Origin: CAZHTS01 sp964535315
Lineage (GTDB): Bacteria; Chloroflexota; Anaerolineae; Anaerolineales; Anaerolineaceae
Assembly (NCBI GenBank): GCA_964535315.1
Contig: CAZHTS010000002.1
Span: forward strand, 44,158-108,157
DNA: 64,000 nucleotides
Reading direction: 5' to 3'
In this document: one piece after another, positions 15,374-23,248 of the stretch
Layout: each line of letters begins with the position of its first letter
How positions within the stretch are numbered: the stretch's first letter is position 1
Notes under the pieces: model-generated
What the model saw: the letters and a program-made list of their open reading frames with translations, nothing else
Databases searched by the model: none
What the model was told of the DNA's origin: nothing
Position numbers and translations under genes: made by a program

Positions 15374-16203
15374 GCAGGGATGTCCGGTGGGGTTGGGCGG
15401 CTGAGCAAGAAGGCCAGTTCGCCCGGGAATTCAAAACGCTGTATCTGCCAGTTCTGACCGGCGATCAATTGAGTGAAGTGGGCCTCGTAAAAAGCGGGCA
15501 TGCCTTTGGCGCGCCCGCCCAGGCTGTGGGCGGGGAAAGAGACCAGGACGTGACGGGCCGGCAGGCTGGCGAGCAGGCGGGCGCTGCTGCTCCTATCGAC
15601 CTGTTCCAGGCAGGGCAGGGTCTTGAGCAGCAGGGCCAGCTGCGCCGGTTGGGCCGGGGGACCGGCCAGCAGGTCGTGCACCTGGGCCTGACCGTTGAAT
15701 TGAAAGTGGGCAAAGAAGCGGTTGAGGAAGCCGGCCAGGTCGTGGTAGATATCGCAGGCGTAATAGCGGGCGTCAGGGGCGAGCGGCATCCAGGGCAGGG
15801 CCAGGGGGGTGAGGCCGCAGGCCAGGTCGAGCACGGAGTGGACGGGGGCGATGGCGGCGAGGGTCTCGTGGAAGAAGCGTTCGAGGATGGGCAGGCGTTC
15901 GCGGGTGGAGGCGTGTTGGCGCAGCATCTGGCGGCAGAAGTCGTGGGCGGCGGGGTCGTTCAGGTGGGGCGGCAGGGCGCTGAGGCGGGCGTCTGCCTGC
16001 GCATAGTCGATGCCGCCTTCCTGGTATGCGCCGGCGACCTGATGCAGCCGTGAACGGGTGGCTTTGAGCGCCTCTTTGTAATTTTTGCGCGCCGCCAGTT
16101 CCTGGACGGCGATGCGCTGCACCAGATCGAGGCCGATGTGTTGGTATTTGGCGCCGCGGCGCGCTTCGGCGACCAGTTTTTCCAGCAGGCCGGCGTCGGT
16201 CAT
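15370..16203 (-). CDS. ArmA/Rmt-family 16S rRNA (m7G1405-type) methyltransferase
   Basis: 277 residues matching the aminoglycoside-resistance 16S rRNA methyltransferases along their whole length. The N-terminal helical domain has KYQHIGLDLVQRIAVQELA and RSRLHQVAGAYQE; then come HASTRERLPIL, the SAM site VLDLACGLTPLALPWMPL, YACDIYHDL, LALLLKTLPCLEQVDRSSS and VSFPAHSLGGRAKGM, each with a direct counterpart in RmtB/ArmA as I recall them. The family puts a methyl on N7 of G1405 in helix 44 and blocks 4,6-disubstituted deoxystreptamine drugs. Here it is chromosomal, inside a translation-linked operon (ATGA overlaps on both sides), with no transposase nearby, so it looks native rather than acquired. 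Activity is inferred. Confidence 0.86.
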   Translation of the reverse strand: MTDAGLLEKLVAEARRGAKYQHIGLDLVQRIAVQELAARKNYKEALKATRSRLHQVAGAYQEGGIDYAQADARLSALPPHLNDPAAHDFCRQMLRQHASTRERLPILERFFHETLAAIAPVHSVLDLACGLTPLALPWMPLAPDARYYACDIYHDLAGFLNRFFAHFQFNGQAQVHDLLAGPPAQPAQLALLLKTLPCLEQVDRSSSARLLASLPARHVLVSFPAHSLGGRAKGMPAFYEAHFTQLIAGQNWQIQRFEFPGELAFLLSRPTPPDIPA

Positions 16204-17306
16204 GGCGTGCGCATCCGCAGGCGTTCGGTGAGCTGCGTCATAAAGCGCAGGTTGTGCAGCGAGGCCAACCGCAGGTACAGGCTGTCGTTGAGCTTAAAAA
16301 GGTGGTGGAGATAGCCGCGGCTGTAATACGTGCAGCACGGACAATCGCAGCCGGGCGAGATGGGCTGCGCGGCGCGAATGTGTTTTTCGTCGTTGATGTA
16401 GACGTACTCCAGCCACTGGCCGCTCAGCCCACCGTCGGGCGGGGCGGCAGGGTGATTGAAACGATACAGCCGCCCGTGCCGGGCGTCGCGGGTGGGCATG
16501 GCGCAGTCGAAGATGCCGTAGCCCAGGTCGTAACACACCTGAACGTTGAGCGGGTGACCGATACCCAGGGCGTGCATGGGGTAGTGCGCCGGGACGAGCC
16601 GGCGGGTGTAGGCGATGATCTCGGTCAGCAGGTTGTTGTCTTTGTCCAGCGGCCAGCCGCCATAGCCAAAGCCGTCGAAGCCGATCTCGAGCAGCGCATC
16701 GGCGCATTGTTTGCGCAGTTCGGGGTAGCCGCCGCCCTGAATGACGGCGAATAACAGCGGCCGTTGGCCGGGCGCCAGGCGTTTTTGCTGCATCAGGCGT
16801 TCAAATTCGCGCTTGCCGCGCCGGGCCCAGGCGATGGTGCGCTGCACCGAGAGCTGCTGCTCTTCGAACGAGGCGTCCACGTGGGTGCAGTCGTCCAGGC
16901 AGATGACCACGTCGGCGCCGTAGGCCAGCTGGAGCTGCACCGATTTCTCGGGGGTGAGCTGATACTTGCGTTCGCTGTTTTCGGGCTGGAAGCTGATCCC
17001 TTTTTCGCCCAACTGGCCGAACTTCGGGTTCTGGCGGATGAGCGAGTAGGCCTGGAAGCCGCCCGAGTCGGTGATGATGGGGCGCGGCCAGCCGCTCATG
17101 CGGTGCAGGCCGCCCAGGGCCTGGATGGTAGTAGAGCCTGGGCGCAGCATAAGATGAAAGGTGTTCATCACCACCGCCTCGATCTGGCAGCGCAGCAGAT
17201 CCTGGGCGTCCACGCTGCGTACCAGACCGTAGGTGGCGTCGGGCAGAAAGACAGGGAATTGCAGCCTGCCGTGAAGCAGTTCGAGCGAATCGGGATAATC
17301 GGGCAT
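16200..17306 (-). CDS. tgt: tRNA-guanine transglycosylase
   Basis: Exchanges the wobble guanine of GUN-anticodon tRNAs for a queuosine precursor. 368 residues from the ATG at 17306; the longer upstream frame has no family similarity. TDSGGFQAYSL carries the general acid Asp, ALGIGHPLNV and GIFDCAMPTRDARHG the substrate loop and nucleophilic Asp, and CDCPCCTYYSRGYLHHLF supplies the Cys/Cys/Cys/His zinc site. VICLDDCTHVDASFEEQQ is also typical. Some blocks differ from E. coli Tgt (VIQGGGYPELRKQ versus VVQGG), which is common in deeper lineages. It is first in the run tgt, Rmt-like, sulfatase-like, Rmt-like, RsmF-like, and overlaps the next gene by four bases. Confidence 0.9.
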   Translation of the reverse strand: MPDYPDSLELLHGRLQFPVFLPDATYGLVRSVDAQDLLRCQIEAVVMNTFHLMLRPGSTTIQALGGLHRMSGWPRPIITDSGGFQAYSLIRQNPKFGQLGEKGISFQPENSERKYQLTPEKSVQLQLAYGADVVICLDDCTHVDASFEEQQLSVQRTIAWARRGKREFERLMQQKRLAPGQRPLLFAVIQGGGYPELRKQCADALLEIGFDGFGYGGWPLDKDNNLLTEIIAYTRRLVPAHYPMHALGIGHPLNVQVCYDLGYGIFDCAMPTRDARHGRLYRFNHPAAPPDGGLSGQWLEYVYINDEKHIRAAQPISPGCDCPCCTYYSRGYLHHLFKLNDSLYLRLASLHNLRFMTQLTERLRMRTP

Positions 17307-17361
17307 GGTTTCGATTATGCCGCAAGATGGGTTAAGAAGCAAGAGCAAGTTTGCGGGCGCG

Positions 17362-18486
17362 TCAGGGCTGGGCGGGTTTGAGGTGGGCGTCGAAGAATGC
17401 CACGATGCGCTGCAGGAAAAGCTCGCGGCCCTCGCCGCTGAACGAGTGCTCCTGGTCGGGATAGACGAATAATTCGGCCGGTTTGCCGGCGGCGCGCAGA
17501 GCGTCGTACAGTTTTTGCGACCACTCGGGCGGCGTGGTGCTGAAGTACTGGCCGTCCGCCGCACCGATATGGATTTGAACGGGGCTGTTGAGCGTCTCCA
17601 GGTGATAAATGGGGGAGAAGGCGCGCAGCGCCTGTGGGTCGCGGACGGTCTTTTGATAGGACGCCACCAGTTCGGGCGCCATCTCGGTGGGCAGGATATC
17701 GGCGGTGTAGCAGGCTTTGTAATCGACCGGGGCGGTGCAGGCGAGGCCCCAGCGTTCGATCAGATCGGCCTCGTCGGCGCTGGTGGGGGCGTAGAGCACG
17801 GCGGCTTTGATGGCGCGGCTGTCGACCGCCAGCACGCGGATGGTGACGCCGCCGCCCATGCTGTGGCCCCACATCCCGATGCGGTTGGGGTCGACCAGCG
17901 GTAGGGAGGGAATGGCTTTGAGCAGGTGGATGACGTCGATCACCAGTCCGGTGTAAAACATGCTGTAGCCGCGATCCGAGCCGCCCCAACTGCGGTAGTC
18001 GGGGGCGATGGTGATGTAGCCGTGGCGGTTGAGCACTTCGGCCACGCGGCCGGTGCCGTCGCCGGGCAGATACTCGTTGCGCATCTGGAAGCCGTGGTTC
18101 ATCACGATGACCGGGAAGGGGCCGGGGCCGGCGTTGGTTGGCACCTGGATGATGCCGGTGATGGTCAGTCCGTCGCTGGGGTAGGCGAAGGCGTAACGGG
18201 TGTAATCGACGCCGCCCTCCAATTGGGCGGTGACGCGAATGACGCCGGCGGGATAGGCGCGCTGGCGTAGCCCGGTGATGGTGTACGGGTAGATCGGGTC
18301 GCTGGGGGTGGCGGTGAGGGTGGGTTGCGGCGTCGGACTGGGGGTAACCGTCGGCGGGGGTGCGGTGGGGCTGGCGGGCAGCGTGGCGGACGGGAGGGTT
18401 GGGGTGGGTAGTGAACGGGGCTGACAGGCGCTGCACAGCAGCGAAAAGCAAATCGGGATGAGCGAGGCTGGGATGGGAAAGCGCAT
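17362..18486 (-). CDS. Lipoprotein alpha/beta hydrolase (S9/dienelactone-hydrolase-like)
   Basis: 374 residues. A lipoprotein signal (SLIPICFSLLCSAC, lipid Cys at about residue 21) is followed by a Pro/Thr stalk to about residue 62, then an alpha/beta-hydrolase domain. The nucleophile elbow is IGMWGHSMGGGVTI; FPVIVMNHGFQM gives the oxyanion strand, IGAADGQYF the likely acid, and PDQEHSFSGEGRE the catalytic His. It is anchored outside the membrane and probably cleaves an ester or peptide; the substrate is unknown. AAAAGG precedes the ATG. It is transcribed divergently from the Hsp70-like gene and ends 55 bases before tgt, so readthrough into that operon is possible. Confidence 0.85.
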   Translation of the reverse strand: MRFPIPASLIPICFSLLCSACQPRSLPTPTLPSATLPASPTAPPPTVTPSPTPQPTLTATPSDPIYPYTITGLRQRAYPAGVIRVTAQLEGGVDYTRYAFAYPSDGLTITGIIQVPTNAGPGPFPVIVMNHGFQMRNEYLPGDGTGRVAEVLNRHGYITIAPDYRSWGGSDRGYSMFYTGLVIDVIHLLKAIPSLPLVDPNRIGMWGHSMGGGVTIRVLAVDSRAIKAAVLYAPTSADEADLIERWGLACTAPVDYKACYTADILPTEMAPELVASYQKTVRDPQALRAFSPIYHLETLNSPVQIHIGAADGQYFSTTPPEWSQKLYDALRAAGKPAELFVYPDQEHSFSGEGRELFLQRIVAFFDAHLKPAQP

Positions 18487-18502
18487 TGTTTTAAACCTTT
18501 TC

Positions 18503-18531
18503 TTGTATCGATGATATACTTGATGTATATT
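18503..18531 (+). promoter_or_regulatory. Promoter of the Hsp70-like gene with overlapping palindrome
   Basis: TTGTAT (18503-18508), 17-base spacer, TATATT (18526-18531). The inverted repeat ATATAC-TTGAT-GTATAT (18514-18530) covers the spacer end and the -10, so it could be an operator, though AT-rich palindromes arise easily by chance. Confidence 0.55.
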
Positions 18532-18550
18532 TTCCTTTAGAGGACTGACG

Positions 18551-20140
18551 GTGTCTCATAAGCTCGCCATAGATTTTGGTACCACCAATACCGTTGTGAC
18601 GCACTGGGATGAAACCAGACAGCAAGCAGAAGTTTTGGCCCTGGATGAACTGAGTCAAACGATTTCACCCGCATTGCCACCCATCATCCCTTCGTTGGTG
18701 TACGTGGCGGGACACGATCACGAGTACGTGGTTGGGGATGCGGTATGTCGCCGGGGTCTGGATCGCCGGCGCGATCATCGTCTGTTTCGTAATTTTAAAC
18801 GAGGAATCGTCGGACTGCAAACCCCGGAAGCGCGCCATATCGATGGGGCGGCGTGGCACGACCGTGACGCCGGGCGCATCTTCTTGCGCCAGGTGGTCAG
18901 GGCGCTGCCCTACGACTTGAGCGAGGTCGAGCAGTTGGTGATGTCGACCCCGGTTACGGCGTTCGAAACGTACATCAACTGGTTGAACGAGACCCTGGAA
19001 GATATCCCCCGCGAGCACATCCGCGTGGTGGACGAGTCCACCGCAGCGGCGCTGGGGTACGCCATCACCCGCCCCAGCGCAGTGGTGTTGGTGTTCGATT
19101 TTGGCGGCGGGACGCTCGATCTTTCGCTGGTACAACTGCCCGAGAGCGGATCGAAATCGGGCGGGATGTTGTTGCAGCTGCTTAAGTTGAAGAACCGCGC
19201 CCAACACGCCGCAAAGGTGATCGCCAAAACCGGCTCGATTTTAGGGGGCAGCGACGTCGACCGCTGGCTGTTAGACGAAGTGTTGCAGCGCAGCGGCCTG
19301 ACGTTTGAAGAAGTGGGCGATGGACATTCGCCCTTGCTCACCGCCTGCGAGCAGGCCAAGATCCTGCTCTCGCAGCAGGAGGTGGTGGAGATTGGGGTCG
19401 AGGGCGGCGAGCGGCGGGTGACGGTGCCGTTCAGCCGCGAGGATCTGGAAGCGCTGCTGGAACGGCACGGTTTTTATGCTGCCCTGCATCGCATGATGGA
19501 TAAAGTGCTCTACCTGGCCCGCCAGCGCGGGGTGTACGGCGAGGACATCCATTCGGTTTTGATGGTGGGCGGCACCTCGTTAATGCCCTCGGTGCGCCGG
19601 GTGGTGGAAGAATATTTTGCGGCCGATAAGGTCTGCTTCGATAAGCCGTTTACGGCCATTGCCGAGGGCGCCCTGCAACTGGCGCTGGGGGTGGGTTTAC
19701 AGGATTTGCTGACCCACAGTTATGGCCTGCGTCACCTGGAAAACGGGCGGCATACGTATACCGAGATCATCCCGATGGGCAGCCCGTATCCTTCGGAGCG
19801 TCCGTTCGAGATTATTCTGCAGGCGGCGCATGCCGGACAGAAGGCCATCGAGTGTGTGCTGGGTGAAATTGATGCCGACTCGGTCGGGCGGGTGGAGGTG
19901 CGCTTTGAGAACGGCGAAGCGGTTTTCATGGCGCAGGCGGCGGGGGATGAACAGCCGATTGTGCCGATGAACGCGGATGTGGCCGTGCTGGCCGAACTGG
20001 ATCCGCCCGGCGTCCCCGGCGAGGATCGTTTGCGGGTTTGTTTCCGTTTGGATGAACGCGGGCAGTTATATCTCAACGCCCAAGATCTCAAGACCGGGCG
20101 CGAAGTATTACAGAATGCGCCGGTGGCGCAGCTGCGTTAA
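18551..20140 (+). CDS. Hsp70/DnaK-like ATPase
   Basis: 529 residues starting at a GTG after an AGGA ribosome-binding site. The N-terminal actin-like ATPase fold is clear: LAIDFGTTNTVVTHWDE (phosphate 1), VVDESTAAALGYAI, VLVFDFGGGTLDLSLVQLP (phosphate 2), ILGGSDVDRWLLDEVLQ and the adenosine motif VLMVGGTSLMPSVRRVVEEY. The region after about residue 380 is shorter and different from the DnaK substrate-binding domain and has no lid helix bundle, so this is a specialised Hsp70-family protein, not the housekeeping DnaK. The HEAT-repeat gene starts 11 bases downstream and is likely its working partner. Confidence 0.85.
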   Translation: MSHKLAIDFGTTNTVVTHWDETRQQAEVLALDELSQTISPALPPIIPSLVYVAGHDHEYVVGDAVCRRGLDRRRDHRLFRNFKRGIVGLQTPEARHIDGAAWHDRDAGRIFLRQVVRALPYDLSEVEQLVMSTPVTAFETYINWLNETLEDIPREHIRVVDESTAAALGYAITRPSAVVLVFDFGGGTLDLSLVQLPESGSKSGGMLLQLLKLKNRAQHAAKVIAKTGSILGGSDVDRWLLDEVLQRSGLTFEEVGDGHSPLLTACEQAKILLSQQEVVEIGVEGGERRVTVPFSREDLEALLERHGFYAALHRMMDKVLYLARQRGVYGEDIHSVLMVGGTSLMPSVRRVVEEYFAADKVCFDKPFTAIAEGALQLALGVGLQDLLTHSYGLRHLENGRHTYTEIIPMGSPYPSERPFEIILQAAHAGQKAIECVLGEIDADSVGRVEVRFENGEAVFMAQAAGDEQPIVPMNADVAVLAELDPPGVPGEDRLRVCFRLDERGQLYLNAQDLKTGREVLQNAPVAQLR

Positions 20141-20151
20141 GGAGGCGGGGG

Positions 20152-21237
20152 ATGAGTGAAATTTTTACCGGACGCGAACCGGTACTCTCGCAGCACACGG
20201 CGCAGAAGCGCAGCTGGCGCTTATCCTGGCAGAATCTGGGCAATCTGTTGCATTTACTGCCGCCCGAGTCGGTGTCGATTGAGGCGGCCGAGGCGGCTTT
20301 GCACCACAAGGAATTCTACATCCGTTATACGGCCGGGCGTTTGCTGTCGCGGCGCGCCGACCGTGACGCCTGGCTGGTGATGCAGCGGGCGCTGCAATCC
20401 GAGCAGGCGCCGGTGCGGGCCAGCGCGGCGCGTTTCCTGTATGGCTTTTCGTGGTATTCGGCCGAATCACTCTTGCGCTTGGGACTGGAAGATGCCGACG
20501 AACGCGTGCGTGAGGCGTCCGTGTACGCCCTGTGCGATTGTTATCAAGGCGCGGCGTACCAGATTCTGGTGCAGGTGTTGGAGGATGAGATCGACATGCT
20601 GCGCGCCGCCGCGGCGTGGGGATTGCGCGACCACCGTGACCCGGCGGCGGTGGCGGTGCTGGAAAAGGTGCTGCTGGCAGAGGATGCGGATGTGCGCATC
20701 CAGGCCCTGGAAGTGCTGGGCGCCAACGAAATTCCCCAGGCGCTGCCGCTGGTGCTGCGTTATCTGTACGATCCAAACGCAGATGTGCGCTATGCGGCTG
20801 TGTTAAGCTGGATGGAACTGGCCGGCGAGAAGTGTCTGCCGGAACTGGCGGCGCACGCCGAGAAACGTCCCGGTGCGGCGCGCCAGCCGGTGCTGCGGGC
20901 GTTGTTTCACGCCTGTAACTATCTGCGCATCGACCTGGCGCGCCCGCATTTGTTGGACGCGGCCCTGCAGCTGATTGGCATGGCGTTGAGCGACGAGGTG
21001 CCCGAAACGCGTCTGGCGGCCGTCTGGCCGCTGGCGTGGATTCACCATCCACGCGCCGGTGAACTGCTGCGCCAGGCGTACGAAAGCGAAACGGTGCCCG
21101 CCATCAAGGCACAGATGCTGCACGTGGCGTACAGCCTGTTTGCCACAGGGCGCGAAGTGCTGCTGGCCAGCGGGCAGAACGACCCGGCGCTTGAGGTGCG
21201 CGAGATGGCGGAGCGTATCCTGGAAGAAGGCGAGTAA
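20152..21237 (+). CDS. HEAT-repeat protein (PBS-lyase-like repeats)
   Basis: 361 residues made almost entirely of helical repeats of about 30 residues, with recurring cores such as DADERVREASVYALCDCYQG, LRAAAAWGLRDHRDPAAVAV, EDADVRIQALEVLGANEIPQ and DPNADVRYAAVLSWMELAGE. Such solenoids bind proteins. There is no signal peptide, so it is cytoplasmic. It starts 11 bases after the Hsp70-like gene behind a GGAGGCGGGGG ribosome-binding site and should be cotranscribed, so it may deliver clients to that ATPase or control it; that is inference. Confidence 0.82.
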   Translation: MSEIFTGREPVLSQHTAQKRSWRLSWQNLGNLLHLLPPESVSIEAAEAALHHKEFYIRYTAGRLLSRRADRDAWLVMQRALQSEQAPVRASAARFLYGFSWYSAESLLRLGLEDADERVREASVYALCDCYQGAAYQILVQVLEDEIDMLRAAAAWGLRDHRDPAAVAVLEKVLLAEDADVRIQALEVLGANEIPQALPLVLRYLYDPNADVRYAAVLSWMELAGEKCLPELAAHAEKRPGAARQPVLRALFHACNYLRIDLARPHLLDAALQLIGMALSDEVPETRLAAVWPLAWIHHPRAGELLRQAYESETVPAIKAQMLHVAYSLFATGREVLLASGQNDPALEVREMAERILEEGE

Positions 21238-21249
21238 CGCCGCGGGCGG

Positions 21250-22284
21250 CTATTCGCTGGTGGTCACCTTGCCGGAATAGCGGAAGCGCCCGGCCTCGAA
21301 GCCGCCGCGCTCGGCCAGCACCACGCTGAGCAGTTGGAAGGGCAGCATTTCTGCCACCGGCTGGCCAATGCCGTGGTAAGCCGGCATGGGAATGGTCGTG
21401 ACCTGCGGGTCTTCCTCCGGGCTGAGCCAGAAGGCGTGTACGCCGTAGCCGAGCAGGTCGGCCAGCAGACGCCGGGTGAGCGGGCGGGTGCGTTCTTCGC
21501 CGGCCAGGACGAAGGCGGTCAGGCGCGGGTCGGCCAGTTCGAGCGGGCCGTGACGGAACTGGGCGGCGGGCATGCCGCTGGCCAGGGTGCGGCCGGCTTC
21601 GGCCAGGATCAGGGCGCCGGTCTGGGCGGCGGCAAAGGATGCGCCGCGGCCGAGTACGACGGTGCGGTCGGTCTGGGTGACGTGCTGGCGCAGGAAGGCG
21701 AGATGCTCGTCCCAATGCGCCAGATAGGCCTGGGCAGCCTGGGCGGTCTTTTCCAGATCGGCGCGGGCGGCGTCCAGCGGCCGGCCGAGCAGCGCCAGGG
21801 CGGCCAGTTGGGTCAGGCCAAGCGTGGCAAGGTAGGTGCGCGAAGAGACGGTCAGTTCTTCGGGGGTGTTGAGCGCCAGCACGACATCGCTGCCTTGAGC
21901 CAGTGGGCTGGCGGGGTTGTTGGTGGCGGCCAGGATGAAGGGGCGCTGCGGACGCGGCAGGTCGAGCAGCGGCAGGATTTCGGCGCTGCGGCCCGACTGC
22001 GAGACGATCCACAGCAGGGTGCGGGGGGTGATCAGCCCGCGGGCGGCGTGGATCAGTTCGCTGGTTTCCTGCAACAAAACGGGAGTGGTCTGCTGGCTGA
22101 GCAGCAGCCAGGCCGGGTAGGCGCCCGAGTACGAGGCGCCCATGCCGGTGATCAGGATGCGGTCGAACCGTCCGGCCTGCAGATCCTGGTACACCGGCTG
22201 GAGAGAGGAGAAGTGCCAGGTTGAGAGGGCGGCCAACAGCGCCTCGGGCTGGGTGGTCAGGTCATGGATGTAAGGGGTGGTCAT
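21250..22284 (-). CDS. SIS-domain sugar isomerase/deaminase (AgaS/NagB-II-like)
   Basis: 344 residues with two SIS domains and no glutaminase domain, the layout of aldose-ketose isomerases and isomerising deaminases such as AgaS, FrlB and NagB-II. The first domain has RILITGMGASYSGAYPA and LLWIVSQSGRSAEILPLLDL; the second has TVVLGRGASFAAAQTGALIL and AAQFRHGPLEL, where GlmS-like enzymes bind sugar phosphate. It probably converts an amino-sugar phosphate to a ketose phosphate in the cytoplasm. It overlaps the ROK kinase gene by 23 bases and is last in the sugar-uptake operon, which supports phosphorylation followed by isomerisation or deamination. Confidence 0.83.
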   Translation of the reverse strand: MTTPYIHDLTTQPEALLAALSTWHFSSLQPVYQDLQAGRFDRILITGMGASYSGAYPAWLLLSQQTTPVLLQETSELIHAARGLITPRTLLWIVSQSGRSAEILPLLDLPRPQRPFILAATNNPASPLAQGSDVVLALNTPEELTVSSRTYLATLGLTQLAALALLGRPLDAARADLEKTAQAAQAYLAHWDEHLAFLRQHVTQTDRTVVLGRGASFAAAQTGALILAEAGRTLASGMPAAQFRHGPLELADPRLTAFVLAGEERTRPLTRRLLADLLGYGVHAFWLSPEEDPQVTTIPMPAYHGIGQPVAEMLPFQLLSVVLAERGGFEAGRFRYSGKVTTSE

Positions 22285-23248
22285 GATTCCTCAAGATCGA
22301 ATAAGCTGCGCCGAGCAGGCCGGCCTGGTCGCCCAGGGCGGCCGGGACGATTTTGACGCGCGTGGCGGGCACCATGCTGTCGCCGGTGCGCGCCAGCACT
22401 TCCTGGATGGCGGGTAGAAACTGGCCGGCGTTGTTCATCACGCCGCCGGAAAGGACGATGACGTCGGGCACGAAGAACAGAATGATATTGATCAATCCCA
22501 GGCTGGTGTCGCGGGCGGCGCGGTCGAGGATGCGTTTGGCCAGCGGGTCACCGGCGGCGGCAGCTTCGACCACCAGCGGGGCCTCGACCTGCTCGATCTG
22601 CCCGCCGGCCAGCGCCAGCAACTGGCTGGGGCCTTCGCCGCGCTGCAAGGCCTCGCGGGCGTTGCGGCCGATGGCCGGCCCGGCGGCCAGCATTTCCCAG
22701 CAGCCGTCCAGGCCGCAGTAGCAGCGCGGCCCGGAGGGATCGATGGAGATGTGCCCGCCTTCGGGGTGGCTGCCGTCCAGCCCGCGGTAGACCTCGCCGT
22801 TGAGCAGGAAGGCGGTGCCGATGCCGGTGCCGACCGTGACGGCGTACAGGCGGGCGACGCCCTGGCCGGCGCCGCACCAGTATTCGCCCAGGGCGGCGGC
22901 GTCGGCGTCGTTCTCCAGGTTGACGGGCACGCCGAAGGCCTCTTGCAGCGGGCGGCAGATGTCCACGTCTTCCCAGGTGGGCAGGGTGTAAGGGTTCTGG
23001 ATGGCGCCGCGCTGGCGGTCGATGGGACCGGTGGAGCCCATGCCAATGCCCAGCAGAGCCGGGTGGCCGGCCTCGTCCAGGACGGTGTGGATCAGGCCGA
23101 TGATGCGTTCCACGCCGGCCTGCGGCCCGCGGCGGGCCTCGATGGCGGTTTTGCGCACCGCCAGGATGCGTCCCTGGGGGGTGATGGCGCCCACGCGTAC
23201 TGAGGTGCCGCCCAGGTCAATTCCAATAACTGCGGTGTGTGTGGTCAT
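22262..23248 (-). CDS. ROK-family sugar kinase
   Basis: 328 residues. VIGIDLGGTSVRVGAITPQG is the phosphate loop of ROK kinases, LENDADAAALGEYWCGAG the sugar-binding block, VGTGIGTAFLLNGEVYRG the second nucleotide block, and HPEGGHISID with CYCGLDGCWEM the zinc site that defines the family. There is no DNA-binding N-terminus, so this is an enzyme rather than a regulator. It phosphorylates a hexose or N-acetylhexosamine; the SIS-domain partner favours an amino sugar. The start shares one base with the permease stop (TAATG), consistent with coupling. Confidence 0.9.
   Translation of the reverse strand: MTTHTAVIGIDLGGTSVRVGAITPQGRILAVRKTAIEARRGPQAGVERIIGLIHTVLDEAGHPALLGIGMGSTGPIDRQRGAIQNPYTLPTWEDVDICRPLQEAFGVPVNLENDADAAALGEYWCGAGQGVARLYAVTVGTGIGTAFLLNGEVYRGLDGSHPEGGHISIDPSGPRCYCGLDGCWEMLAAGPAIGRNAREALQRGEGPSQLLALAGGQIEQVEAPLVVEAAAAGDPLAKRILDRAARDTSLGLINIILFFVPDVIVLSGGVMNNAGQFLPAIQEVLARTGDSMVPATRVKIVPAALGDQAGLLGAAYSILRNHDHPLHP

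Noticed and set aside
20165..21052. Minus-strand frame of 295 codons opposite the HEAT-repeat gene
   Set aside because: Arg/Pro/Ala-rich composition typical of antisense reading; the plus frame has regular helical repeats.
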